Below, in pieces: positions 1 through 7,088 of a stretch of DNA of 64,000 bases. The notes under the pieces were generated by a model. The model saw only the letters and a list, made by a program, of their open reading frames with translations, was not told where the DNA came from and made no database searches. The first letter of the stretch is position 1. Each line of letters begins with the position of its first letter. The position numbers and the translations under genes are program-made. The DNA lies in the NCBI RefSeq assembly GCF_011762155.1, contig NZ_JAASQL010000001.1, positions 1,798,001 to 1,862,000 on the forward strand. The letters run 5' to 3'. This DNA comes from Wenyingzhuangia heitensis (GTDB lineage: Bacteria > Bacteroidota > Bacteroidia > Flavobacteriales > Flavobacteriaceae).

Positions 1-2
1 TA

Positions 3-209
3 ATGGAGCAAGATATTTCTATTGATATAGATAATAGAGAGTTACAAAGAGATCCTTTTAGGTTGGAGCGACAAATTGAAGATTGCAAAAGACAATTTGC
101 AGATGAAGTATTAAAACATATTCATGTGGAAACTCAAAACTTAACCAACAGAGAACGTTTTATGAGACGTAGTGTTCGTTTTGTTTTACGTGTTCAAAGT
201 GTAAAATAA
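3..209 (+). CDS. small phage protein of unknown function
   Basis: This 68-residue charged protein is not recognised. Its ATG overlaps a TAA at 1-3 (TAATG), which suggests translational coupling to an upstream phage gene outside the window. The C-terminal half is basic and probably helical. It sits in the early/middle region, just before the C4-like RNA and the antirepressor. No family is assigned. Confidence 0.55.
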   Translation: MEQDISIDIDNRELQRDPFRLERQIEDCKRQFADEVLKHIHVETQNLTNRERFMRRSVRFVLRVQSVK

Positions 210-298
210 ATAAGATTTAATATATCTAAAATAATTTATATATTTGTAAGGCAAAACATTACCAAGGATAAGTCCTTAAAACAATTTTTTTAATTATA

Positions 299-385
299 GC
301 GAACCCCTCGCCACGTTGAAGGTGCTAGTGATAGCCCTAACTCATTCTTTGGAATGTTTTGCACAACCGACTCGAGGGGTTTCGT
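299..385 (+). ncRNA. C4-antisense-like structured RNA upstream of antirepressor
   Basis: The outer stem pairs AACCCCTCG (302-310) with CGAGGGGTT (373-381). Inside are GTGC (322-325) with GCAC (361-364) and a perfect hairpin CATTC-TTTG-GAATG (343-356). The element lies on the sense strand directly ahead of an antirepressor gene. That is the context of the C4 RNA of phages P1 and P7, which represses antirepressor translation by pairing near its ribosome-binding site. The segment around 342-350 has imperfect complementarity to the purine-rich start region near 410-425. Fold and context are seen; the C4 assignment is an inference. Confidence 0.6.
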
Positions 386-404
386 GTGTCTAAATTTTTC
401 TAGT

Positions 405-1073
405 ATGCAAAAAGAAAATGAAATGATGAAAGCGTTTGAGTTCAGCGCAACTAAACAAGAAATAAGAAGTCTTGTTGTGGAAAATGAACCGTGGTTTGTC
501 GCAAAAGATGTTTGTGATGTTTTAGAAATCCAAAATAATCGACAAGCGATTAGGGAATTAGATAATGACGAAAAGCTGATGTATAAATTATATACGTCAG
601 GTCAGAATCGAAAAACGTGGTTAATTTCACAAAGTGGATTATATGCTTTAATACTTAGGAGCAATAAACCACAAGCCAAAACCTTTAGAAAATGGATTAC
701 TAGCGAAGTAATACCTAGTTTGTTAAAAAAAGGATATTACAGCGTAAGTATAAACAAGGCTCATGATAATGTTATTGATGTTAGAGATATACCTTATAAT
801 ATTGTTAAGATTAACGACAAAGATGTAAAAGTAGTTACTATTAAAGATGTACACTGGTTTAGTATTAACGACTACCATGCTGTAATTGGCAGTAGAACTG
901 GAGCAACGCAAACAGCAAAAAAATTAAACAAGGTAAAAGAGTTGGCTTGTAAAATTTGGTTGTTTGGAGCAACAAACCCTAGTTGGTTTACCACAGAGGT
1001 AGGTTTGCAATTAATAGCATCGGGTAGTAAAAAAATACAAGTGAGTCAATTACAATTAAATTTAGGGCTATGA
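405..1073 (+). CDS. BRO-family phage antirepressor
   Basis: The N-terminal about 110 residues form a Bro-N domain: the stretch with WFVAKDVCDVL, the following LDNDEK and the WLISQSGLYALILRS motif are typical of antirepressors and BRO proteins, which bind DNA or counteract repressors. The second half (about residues 120-222) has a related-looking lysine-rich domain with a WFTTEVGLQLI segment, reminiscent of antirepressor C-terminal domains but not assigned. The reading frame extends upstream to 354, but that part overlaps the folded RNA, so ATG 405 is preferred; ATGs at 423 and 426 are also possible. The stop overlaps the next gene (ATGA at 1070-1073). Expression is probably controlled by the C4-like RNA. 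Confidence 0.8.
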   Translation: MQKENEMMKAFEFSATKQEIRSLVVENEPWFVAKDVCDVLEIQNNRQAIRELDNDEKLMYKLYTSGQNRKTWLISQSGLYALILRSNKPQAKTFRKWITSEVIPSLLKKGYYSVSINKAHDNVIDVRDIPYNIVKINDKDVKVVTIKDVHWFSINDYHAVIGSRTGATQTAKKLNKVKELACKIWLFGATNPSWFTTEVGLQLIASGSKKIQVSQLQLNLGL

Positions 1074-1297
1074 GAGTAACAAAGTTTTTTAAAACAAAGT
1101 CTGAAATGACTGCCTTTGCTAAAGAATTTGCAAAAGAGCAAACAGAAAACTGGTATTTGCGTACCACATTGCCGTGTAACCATGCGGTAAAAGAAAACAG
1201 AAAAGCCATTGTTTTGGTAACAAAAGAACGTATTACACAACGTTTAATTTGTTGTGGTACTTGTAAAAACGCAAACTCTTTAACCCTTAAAAGCTAA
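1070..1297 (+). CDS. small phage protein with C-terminal cysteines
   Basis: This 75-residue basic protein is not recognised. It overlaps the antirepressor stop by four bases (ATGA), which points to coupled translation. Cysteine C36 and a C-terminal CCGTC cluster could bind a metal or form disulfides. Six bases separate it from the next gene. It is supported as real by the tight packing and ordinary codon use; its function is unknown. Confidence 0.6.
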   Translation: MRVTKFFKTKSEMTAFAKEFAKEQTENWYLRTTLPCNHAVKENRKAIVLVTKERITQRLICCGTCKNANSLTLKS

Positions 1298-1302
1298 ACA
1301 TC

Positions 1303-1530
1303 ATGAGTGTAAAATTAGATAAAAACGGAAACTTAATTATAGTGATAGAAAAAAAACGTATGTATTTAGACCCATTTGAAGAAATACAATTGCGTAAAGA
1401 TGCTCTACACGATGCTATTGCAGAACATAATAGGGAAGCCTTTTTGGGAAGTAACCCATACAGTGGATTGATGGAACTTTTAAAAGACTTTGAACCTAGT
1501 ACCGAACAATGGGAAAAAGTATTAAAATAA
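1303..1530 (+). CDS. small phage protein of unknown function
   Basis: This 75-residue acidic protein is not recognised. It starts with two short beta-strand-like segments (VKLDKNGNLIIVIEKKRMYL) followed by helices. It is the last gene of the antirepressor operon and is followed within 11 bases by a strong intrinsic terminator. Confidence 0.6.
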   Translation: MSVKLDKNGNLIIVIEKKRMYLDPFEEIQLRKDALHDAIAEHNREAFLGSNPYSGLMELLKDFEPSTEQWEKVLK

Positions 1531-1540
1531 ATTAAAAATT

Positions 1541-1580
1541 AAAGCTATCTAAACATAATTTGTTTAGATGGCTTTTTTTA
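1541..1580 (+). terminator. intrinsic terminator after early operon
   Basis: A 14-bp stem (1541-1554 with 1562-1575, one G-U pair) with a 7-base loop runs into a T tract. It ends the antirepressor operon. The bases just after it form the -7 box of the next gene. Confidence 0.85.
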
Positions 1581-1586
1581 TTTTTG
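1559..1586 (+). promoter_or_regulatory. Bacteroidota-type promoter for the 1598 gene
   Basis: TTTG at 1559-1562 and TATTTTTG at 1579-1586 fit the Bacteroidota sigma-A pattern TTTG/TAnnTTTG with a 16-base spacer, slightly shorter than usual. The start codon is 12 bases further on. The promoter overlaps the preceding terminator. Confidence 0.55.
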
Positions 1587-1597
1587 AAAAAAAACTC

Positions 1598-2230
1598 ATG
1601 AATTTTTTTAGATTTATTTTCGGAAGTAAAAAACAAGAAGAGCCTTTAAAAGAAGAAGAGCCTTTAAAACAAGATATTACAATATCTGATTTTAGAAAAA
1701 AACAAGAGGCATATCAATTAAAAAAGTCAATAGAAAACATTGAGGTTTCTTTATATGTGAGTTATAGTATTTTACATGAATTAAATGATGAAGTTTATTT
1801 TACATATCAAAATAAATTTAATGATTTGAGAAAAGAGGTTGAAACTTTATCTAAAGCAAATATTAATAGCAAAATTTGGGTTAAAGCAAATAAAATGGCT
1901 AAAAAAAGATTCATGTCTGATTTTGATATTGATAAACTAGATGATGTAATGATAGATTTAAACTCAAACCCTTCTTTGTTTTTAGACAACTTGAATGCTT
2001 TTCATAAAGAAAAATTAATAAAAAGTATAGATGAGTTTTATAAATACTGGTTACGTGCGGTTAAAGCTCTAAAGCAGAAAGCAGCAAAAACGAAAAGGAA
2101 ATTATATGTTATAAATGGTTACAAAGAGTTAAAAAAAGAACTTATAACACTCAAAGCATTAGATTTTGAGTTAGAGCTAATAGATAAAAAAATAGAACAA
2201 ATATCCAATGAAGATTGGTCTAGTTTATGA
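1598..2230 (+). CDS. lysine-rich helical phage protein of unknown function
   Basis: This 210-residue highly charged protein has long helical, probably coiled-coil segments (about 40-200), rich in Lys, Glu and Leu. It begins with MNFFRFIFGSKKQ followed by a short repeat EEPLKEEEPLKQ. The frame opens at 1568, but that ATG lies inside the terminator stem, so ATG 1598 behind the TATTTTTG box is chosen. It is a single-gene unit between two terminators. Such isolated units in prophages are often accessory (moron) genes; no function can be given. Confidence 0.6.
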   Translation: MNFFRFIFGSKKQEEPLKEEEPLKQDITISDFRKKQEAYQLKKSIENIEVSLYVSYSILHELNDEVYFTYQNKFNDLRKEVETLSKANINSKIWVKANKMAKKRFMSDFDIDKLDDVMIDLNSNPSLFLDNLNAFHKEKLIKSIDEFYKYWLRAVKALKQKAAKTKRKLYVINGYKELKKELITLKALDFELELIDKKIEQISNEDWSSL

Positions 2231-2234
2231 TATA

Positions 2235-2267
2235 AAACCCGATTTGCAAATTTAGCAAATCGGGTTT
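2235..2267 (+). terminator. perfect 13-bp hairpin terminator
   Basis: AAACCCGATTTGC (2235-2247) pairs perfectly with 2255-2267 around a 7-base loop, then TATTTTTG follows. It terminates the 1598 gene. Confidence 0.85.
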
Positions 2268-2274
2268 ATTTTTG
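2243..2274 (+). promoter_or_regulatory. promoter embedded in terminator
   Basis: TTTG at 2243-2246, inside the terminator stem, is followed after 20 bases by TATTTTTG at 2267-2274, a full match to the Bacteroidota promoter consensus. The next ATG is at 2279, so the transcript would be leaderless or nearly so. Confidence 0.5.
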
Positions 2275-2278
2275 TCTT

Positions 2279-2533
2279 ATGTGTAAGGCTATCAAACAGA
2301 AAATAGGAACGGAACGTAATAAGTTGTACAGGTACAATTTGATAGCTGAATACTATCAGGAAATTTACGATCAGTTTAAAGGCTATATCACGATGACAAA
2401 AATACATAGTGATTTTATATACCCTAAGTTTGGTATTAGCAAACAAACCCTGTACACCGTTTTAAATACCAATATTAAAGGTGATTTAAAAAAGCTAGAT
2501 GAGTTTGAAAAGTCTCAATTAAGTTTGTTTTAA
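2279..2533 (+). CDS. small possible DNA-binding phage protein
   Basis: This 84-residue protein has a helix-turn-helix-like stretch around residues 40-65 (FGISKQTLYTVLN), resembling recognition helices of small phage regulators. A middle or late activator is conceivable, but no family is recognised. It has its own promoter and a possibly leaderless start. Its stop (2531-2533) overlaps the stop of the convergent late gene (2530-2532), forming TTAA. Confidence 0.55.
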   Translation: MCKAIKQKIGTERNKLYRYNLIAEYYQEIYDQFKGYITMTKIHSDFIYPKFGISKQTLYTVLNTNIKGDLKKLDEFEKSQLSLF

Positions 2534-2982
2534 ACGTCTGTAGCTTCAATTCCGTAGGTAATTTCATACTGTTGCACTCCATCATCTCTCTTTGTTCTTC
2601 TAAAGCGTTTACGCACCAATCTACTTGTATTTTCCATAATTCTAAAACCTTGAAGTTTCTCGTGTATATTTTGTATCTCCTCGTGAATACTCCAAGCGTG
2701 TTGTTTTTGTCCTACAGGAGCAAGCTTGCTAGTGTTGGTTAGTTTTAAATTAGCTACCGTAATTACAATGTCTCCAGATGCGTTTTGTCTGTTTATAGGT
2801 GTTTTTTTACGGTCTTTACCAATGTCACTAAAAACAACACTAGAAATATCTATCAATGCACATGGCCATTTAACAGGAAAGTTAGGGCTGTAATTGTCTA
2901 ACTGCCCTGTGTCTTCATCAATATAAGCAATGCTTTGTATTTCTGATAACTTGGTTTGTATTTCGGGAATAAAATGTATCAT
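2530..2982 (-). CDS. probable tail completion / head-tail joining protein
   Basis: This 150-residue protein is the last gene of the minus-strand head operon. The pattern (about 45 residues, then ALIDISSVVF, a long loop, a VITVANL strand, a helix with EEIQNIHEKLQ, and a final strand YEITYGIEA) is like small tail-terminator or completion proteins such as the Mu gp37 group. It overlaps the gpG-like gene by four bases. Family assignment is from order and shape only. Confidence 0.5.
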   Translation of the reverse strand: MIHFIPEIQTKLSEIQSIAYIDEDTGQLDNYSPNFPVKWPCALIDISSVVFSDIGKDRKKTPINRQNASGDIVITVANLKLTNTSKLAPVGQKQHAWSIHEEIQNIHEKLQGFRIMENTSRLVRKRFRRTKRDDGVQQYEITYGIEATDV

Positions 2983-3533
2983 CTTTTTAAACTGTTTTTA
3001 AGATTTTGCTCAACTTCTTTCATATTAACATCTACCACCTGTTTTAAAATACGGTGTACTTCTGGGTGTTCTCCAATAAACTGCCTTTGTTCAATTTTCA
3101 TTTTAGTTCCTACGGGTTGCATGGCCATCGCTTTCCATTTTTGAGCTTCTGCAGACAACCTTTTATTACGTTGTGTATTTGCCATTGCTTTTTTTCTCAC
3201 GTTAAATTGTATGCCTCCGTACACCTTATAATACATTGCCCAAAAGAAACTTTTCATTTTTTTAGTGACTTCTATTTCTCCACCTTCATTCTGAATCTTC
3301 ATGTAAGGCAAATTACTGGACCAGGTAATATCTGTGTCTGTAGTAGTAGGGTTTTGTATGCTTCTACGTCCTTTACCAGAACGAACCAAAGTAGATCCTT
3401 TACTGTTTGGGTACTTGTCCGACTTCCATGCTTCATCAAAAAAAGCCTTGCGTTCAAAGTTCCTGTCAAACTCCTGACTAAGCTCTGTGTTAGCATCTTT
3501 TAATATTTGTTGACTTATTTGTTTGAAATCCAT
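2979..3533 (-). CDS. Mu gpG-like virion morphogenesis protein
   Basis: This 184-residue protein resembles the phage virion morphogenesis family (Mu gpG), acting in head completion or tail joining. Visible hallmarks are the RSGKGRRSI stretch (about 52-60), the PYMKIQNEGGEI segment with the family's conserved YxxxxNEGG, and the following VTKKMKSFFWAMYY. It lies directly downstream of muF, as gpG follows gpF in Mu, although here a small opposite-strand gene intervenes. The ATG at 3533 has no competing upstream start. Confidence 0.75.
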   Translation of the reverse strand: MDFKQISQQILKDANTELSQEFDRNFERKAFFDEAWKSDKYPNSKGSTLVRSGKGRRSIQNPTTTDTDITWSSNLPYMKIQNEGGEIEVTKKMKSFFWAMYYKVYGGIQFNVRKKAMANTQRNKRLSAEAQKWKAMAMQPVGTKMKIEQRQFIGEHPEVHRILKQVVDVNMKEVEQNLKNSLKR

Positions 3534-3540
3534 ATCTTTG
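3506..3540 (+). promoter_or_regulatory. promoter for the counter-oriented gene at 3546
   Basis: TTTG at 3506-3509 and TATCTTTG at 3533-3540 are separated by 23 bases and fit TTTG/TAnnTTTG exactly. The box sits over the start of the minus-strand gpG-like gene and five bases before ATG 3546. This would drive the small plus-strand gene independently of the late operon. Confidence 0.5.
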
Positions 3541-3545
3541 CTTTT

Positions 3546-3824
3546 ATGATTACTATTTTTGATTTTAAACCCACACAGTTGGAATTGGACGATATTCGTT
3601 TTGATTCCCTCTCAATGACCCTTAAGTTTGGCTTAGAGGTTGAAGGAGATTTAACACCTGAGGTTTACAAAAAAATCATAACACAAGACAACGCTTATTA
3701 TGATTTAGCGGTCTTATTTGAATTTAGAGAAGATCAACAAAAAGCTGATGAATTTTGGAATAAACTTCCATTATCCTATAAGATAGATGGCTTAGGTGGT
3801 GATTATGCTCTTACTTCAGTTTAG
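3546..3824 (+). CDS. small acidic protein, possible immunity protein to MuF toxin domain
   Basis: This 92-residue protein is clearly acidic (18 Asp/Glu against 9 Lys/Arg) and not recognised as a family. It lies on the plus strand between two minus-strand head genes and overlaps the last 14 bases of the muF gene tail-to-tail. The frame opens at 3507, but ATG 3546 follows a good TATCTTTG box. Small acidic proteins next to the 3' end of polymorphic toxin genes are commonly immunity proteins, and the neighbouring MuF protein ends in a zincin-like domain. The opposite orientation would allow expression in the lysogen. Function is inferred from context only. Confidence 0.55.
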   Translation: MITIFDFKPTQLELDDIRFDSLSMTLKFGLEVEGDLTPEVYKKIITQDNAYYDLAVLFEFREDQQKADEFWNKLPLSYKIDGLGGDYALTSV

Positions 3825-5334
3825 TATGTTTTTTAATATACTCGTTTGTTTTCCTTCCAATAGTACTGTAATCTTCCATTAAATAGACCATCAAGTCTTT
3901 AGATGCCTTTTTCTCATTAATTCCATTCTTTTTTAGTTGATCTCTAAAATTTGTGATCCAAGACTTATAACCATGTCCGTTCTCTAAAATTTCTTTTTGA
4001 TGTATAGCTTTACCTCCTAGTTTTTCTAAAAAATCTACATAGGTATGTCTTGCACAAAATTGATTTACTGTTTCCATGTTCTTAACTCCAACCTGACCTA
4101 GTTTAAAAGGTTTGCTTTTGGTTTTAGCATGTAGTATTTCATGCCACATAGATTCAATAGAATATTCCTGGTTAAATGTTAATTTTTTACCTGATTTAAT
4201 ATTTGCTAAAGCATTTTTAAACTCCTCTAAAGGATTCATTCCAATACTTGTAAACGTGTTGCTACTAATTGAAATTGAAGAACCTCCTACCCAGTCTCCT
4301 GTAGATGGTCTGTATGACATTCCATGTTGCATTAAATAAGATTTAGCCTTAGCTACATTAACCTTTTCTAATCCGTTTCTAAAGTCGTTAGGGTTTAGTT
4401 TAGCGTATTCAAATAAAACATCTTTAACCTCCTTGTTTGTTGGAATTTCTCCTTTAATGTGTTTATTCAAATCAACAGTAAACTTGTTTGATTTAATGTT
4501 TCCTTTTCTTACTTCTTCTTTTACAAAATCAGCCCCTTTTATTTTATTGTATGGATGGTTTGGAGGGAAAATTATTTTTTTCTTCCCAGGATTAAAACGG
4601 AAAATTTCTAGTTTGTTTTTTCCATTCTTATCTATAGCAGTCGTTGCTTTTTCTCCTAACTCAATAGCTTTTTTACTGTCAGATGTTTTATGTAATGCTC
4701 TTAATAGTTGCACTACTAAACATCTACACCTCCACCCATTGGGAGCAAAATACTTGTCCCAAAAAGGATCGTCTTTAGGTAGCGTAATATTGTGCAATAC
4801 AGCATGTGAATCTCTTACCTTGTCATCATTGGCCGTACGGTATTGTAATAAATAACGTTCATCATCACTAAAGCTTTCCCATCTATCAGCCATTTGAGAA
4901 CCTCCTACAGCAAATTCATATTCAGCTTCTAAATAGTGACTATTATATGCTGTTACTATTTTAGAAACATCATATTCAAAAGTTGCAAAAGGTTTAATTT
5001 GTTTCTCATCGGTTAAAAGCTCACGAGAAAGCTCTAACAATTGTGTATGTGTTTTTACGGCAGAAAATGTATATACATCATTTTGTAGATGTTTTAACAT
5101 CGTGGGCGATAAATCTACCTGCTTTAAAGCATAATTAAACACATTGTTAGTTGCATCAATTAAATGGATATATTCTTTGGTGTCCGCTAAATCTTTAGGG
5201 TGATAATTTCCTTTTGTATGTAATGTTTTTAAAGCCTTTTTAACAGCATTTAAAACAGGTTTAAAATTATCTTCTAAAGCAAGTGTGATTTGCTCTTTTT
5301 GATGTTTACAAGTTCCGCACTCACAATCATACAA
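3811..5334 (-). CDS. MuF head morphogenesis protein with zincin-like C-terminal domain
   Basis: This 507-residue protein has a MuF/SPP1-gp7 minor head domain in the first about 260 residues, including the YRTANDDKVRDSH and WDKYFAPNGWRCRC motifs (about 165-205). Its N-terminus has CECGTC, possibly metal-binding. The family's core ends near 260; here about 245 extra residues follow. They contain HEILH (398-402), with E421 exactly 18 residues beyond the second His, the HExxH-X18-E arrangement of gluzincin metallopeptidases. MuF proteins of temperate phages are known carriers of variable C-terminal toxins. The start is the first ATG after the portal gene. Whether the tail is a toxin or a structural peptidase is not settled. 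Confidence 0.75.
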   Translation of the reverse strand: MYDCECGTCKHQKEQITLALEDNFKPVLNAVKKALKTLHTKGNYHPKDLADTKEYIHLIDATNNVFNYALKQVDLSPTMLKHLQNDVYTFSAVKTHTQLLELSRELLTDEKQIKPFATFEYDVSKIVTAYNSHYLEAEYEFAVGGSQMADRWESFSDDERYLLQYRTANDDKVRDSHAVLHNITLPKDDPFWDKYFAPNGWRCRCLVVQLLRALHKTSDSKKAIELGEKATTAIDKNGKNKLEIFRFNPGKKKIIFPPNHPYNKIKGADFVKEEVRKGNIKSNKFTVDLNKHIKGEIPTNKEVKDVLFEYAKLNPNDFRNGLEKVNVAKAKSYLMQHGMSYRPSTGDWVGGSSISISSNTFTSIGMNPLEEFKNALANIKSGKKLTFNQEYSIESMWHEILHAKTKSKPFKLGQVGVKNMETVNQFCARHTYVDFLEKLGGKAIHQKEILENGHGYKSWITNFRDQLKKNGINEKKASKDLMVYLMEDYSTIGRKTNEYIKKHTKLK

Positions 5335-5378
5335 ATAATCGATACGGTTGTGTAATGCCCCAAAATAACTTTTAGGGC

Positions 5379-6623
5379 TTAAACGAAAAAATTGTTTGGG
5401 TCGTTTGAATCAACACCTAAATGTAGTTTTGCTTTACCATCTGGATTGCTTTGGTTTTTATCTCCAGTAACAGGGATTCCAAACTTATCTATAAACCATT
5501 TATCTTCTATGTTTTTATACGGCAATAGTTTTTCAGTCCATTCAAACAACTGGTCTAAATCTTCAGCATCTTCAAAATCAAACTCAACATCTCCTTTAAG
5601 TATTCCTAGCTTAATTAATGCCGGAATAACCTTGCTATTCCATTCTTGTTTTAAATCAACCAAATCAGCATTTACCAACTCCTGTAATACCTCTCTTGAA
5701 CTTTCATCTTTTGAACGACTTCCGTTTTTAGTGTCTTGGCCAATAATAGCTCCGTTAATTAACAAACAGTTTTGATCATCACAAAGTTTTATAAAATTGG
5801 TGTAAAGGTCTCCGTTTGTTTTTACATTTTCGGCAAACTCAAAACTTTCACTTTCATCAATAATAAACCAAGCTGCAGAACCTAAATCACGCATCATTTT
5901 TTCTGCACGGTTCATCATTCCTTTATCATGTGTATTGGTTTTCATGACACGTGGAGGAATACCAGCTATTTCGCACAATTCAGAATTACAGCTTTGAGCA
6001 AACTTTTTAAATAATACATGAGGTACTGCATTGTTTAACAGTCCAAAACCTTCCTTTTCTACAAACTCTAAAACCCATGTACCGTATTCTCTAGCGTTAC
6101 GGTAATCAATTTTATGAACATCATAGTAATCTTTGTATAGGTACCCATTAACAGGATCTAAGTTGTCTCTGTTAATTAAAGTAACTTCAAGTTCTTTGTT
6201 TTTATTAAAAGAAAACTCAATCAAAGATATTTTATGATACTTTTTATCTAGTATGTGTTGACTAATTTCACGAGACCAAATGGCGTTGTTGATGAAGTCT
6301 GTTTGTTCCTCGTCAATATCTCCGTTAGGTTTTCTAAGAAGTATTCTTTTAGATAGAGACTTTAGGTCTCTATTCTTTATTTGAGACAATAACAAAGGGT
6401 CTTTTCTAACCTCTGTTAGTAATTGTTGTAACAGGTACCATTTAGGATTATCAATCATACTAGCCAATTGCTCTCCTTTTTTCCAGTCCTTAATGTCTTT
6501 ACGAGTTTGAGAAACCGCTTTAGGAGCAATTTGGTTGGCTAAATTCGCAGAACTAGTCACAACAGCACCCGGACTTAAATTTTGATTCTTTTTAGGATTG
6601 TATATTTTTTTACTCTTAGCCAT
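5379..6623 (-). CDS. portal protein, DUF935 / Mu gp29-like
   Basis: This 414-residue protein has the DUF935 portal architecture: a basic N-terminus with PNGDIDEEQTDFINNAIWSR-like region, IDYRNAREYG, and the WFIIDESESFEF and NADLVDLKQEW segments. Portals form the dodecameric ring through which DNA enters the head and to which the tail binds. The gene lies between the gp36-like gene (two-base gap) and muF, the expected neighbours. The length is somewhat below that of Mu gp29. Confidence 0.85.
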   Translation of the reverse strand: MAKSKKIYNPKKNQNLSPGAVVTSSANLANQIAPKAVSQTRKDIKDWKKGEQLASMIDNPKWYLLQQLLTEVRKDPLLLSQIKNRDLKSLSKRILLRKPNGDIDEEQTDFINNAIWSREISQHILDKKYHKISLIEFSFNKNKELEVTLINRDNLDPVNGYLYKDYYDVHKIDYRNAREYGTWVLEFVEKEGFGLLNNAVPHVLFKKFAQSCNSELCEIAGIPPRVMKTNTHDKGMMNRAEKMMRDLGSAAWFIIDESESFEFAENVKTNGDLYTNFIKLCDDQNCLLINGAIIGQDTKNGSRSKDESSREVLQELVNADLVDLKQEWNSKVIPALIKLGILKGDVEFDFEDAEDLDQLFEWTEKLLPYKNIEDKWFIDKFGIPVTGDKNQSNPDGKAKLHLGVDSNDPNNFFV

Positions 6624-6625
6624 AA

Positions 6626-7084
6626 TTACTCGTGATTAAATTTTTTTCTTGAACCACTTCTAAAAGGTTCAGTTTGTTCCTCGTCTTCTGTATTAGGCTG
6701 TTCTAATACTGGTAAAGTGCTTAATGTTACTTCTCCTTTTGCTAATTGATTTAACCATGCTACAGATTTATCATAACGATCTTCTGCCTGTTCTTGAATC
6801 ACATCGGCATTACATAACTCAACAATCCACCACTTGGTAATGGTTTTAGTGTGTGCTAATATTAAAGGGTTACGTGCAGCTCCTGCGCTGTTAAAAATGG
6901 CTTCAACATCATAAACAATACGTCCGTCTATCCATTCCCTTTGGTTGTTCCCCGTTAAATAACTCTTTACTTGGTCTATGGCTGCAGCAATGGCATTTAG
7001 AACTAAGTCATCATTTCCTTCTGTTATTTGATCTATCTGATAGTTGTAAATAACACTTCCTAAATCTTCTTTATTTAAAAACAT
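6626..7084 (-). CDS. Mu gp36-like protein (DUF1320)
   Basis: This 152-residue protein fits the gp36/DUF1320 family: an N-terminal helical pair with LNAIAAAIDQVKSYL, a central hydrophobic stretch RNPLILAHTKTITKWWIVELC, and the RYDKSVAWLNQLAKGEVTL signature near the end. The family acts near the head-tail connector. In Mu it lies after the capsid gene; here it lies between large terminase and portal, so the head module is rearranged. Confidence 0.7.
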   Translation of the reverse strand: MFLNKEDLGSVIYNYQIDQITEGNDDLVLNAIAAAIDQVKSYLTGNNQREWIDGRIVYDVEAIFNSAGAARNPLILAHTKTITKWWIVELCNADVIQEQAEDRYDKSVAWLNQLAKGEVTLSTLPVLEQPNTEDEEQTEPFRSGSRKKFNHE

Positions 7085-7088
7085 AGTC

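Noticed and set aside
354-404. Upstream extension of the antirepressor frame
   Set aside because: The extra residues are encoded by the folded C4-like RNA and do not look like protein; ATG 405 or 423 is more plausible.
3054-3503. 149-codon open frame opposite the gpG-like gene
   Set aside because: Cys/Phe/Ser-rich, low-complexity translation and full overlap with a well-supported minus-strand gene mark it as a shadow frame.
4433-4855. 140-codon open frame opposite muF
   Set aside because: It lies antisense to the conserved MuF domain and its translation has no domain-like pattern.
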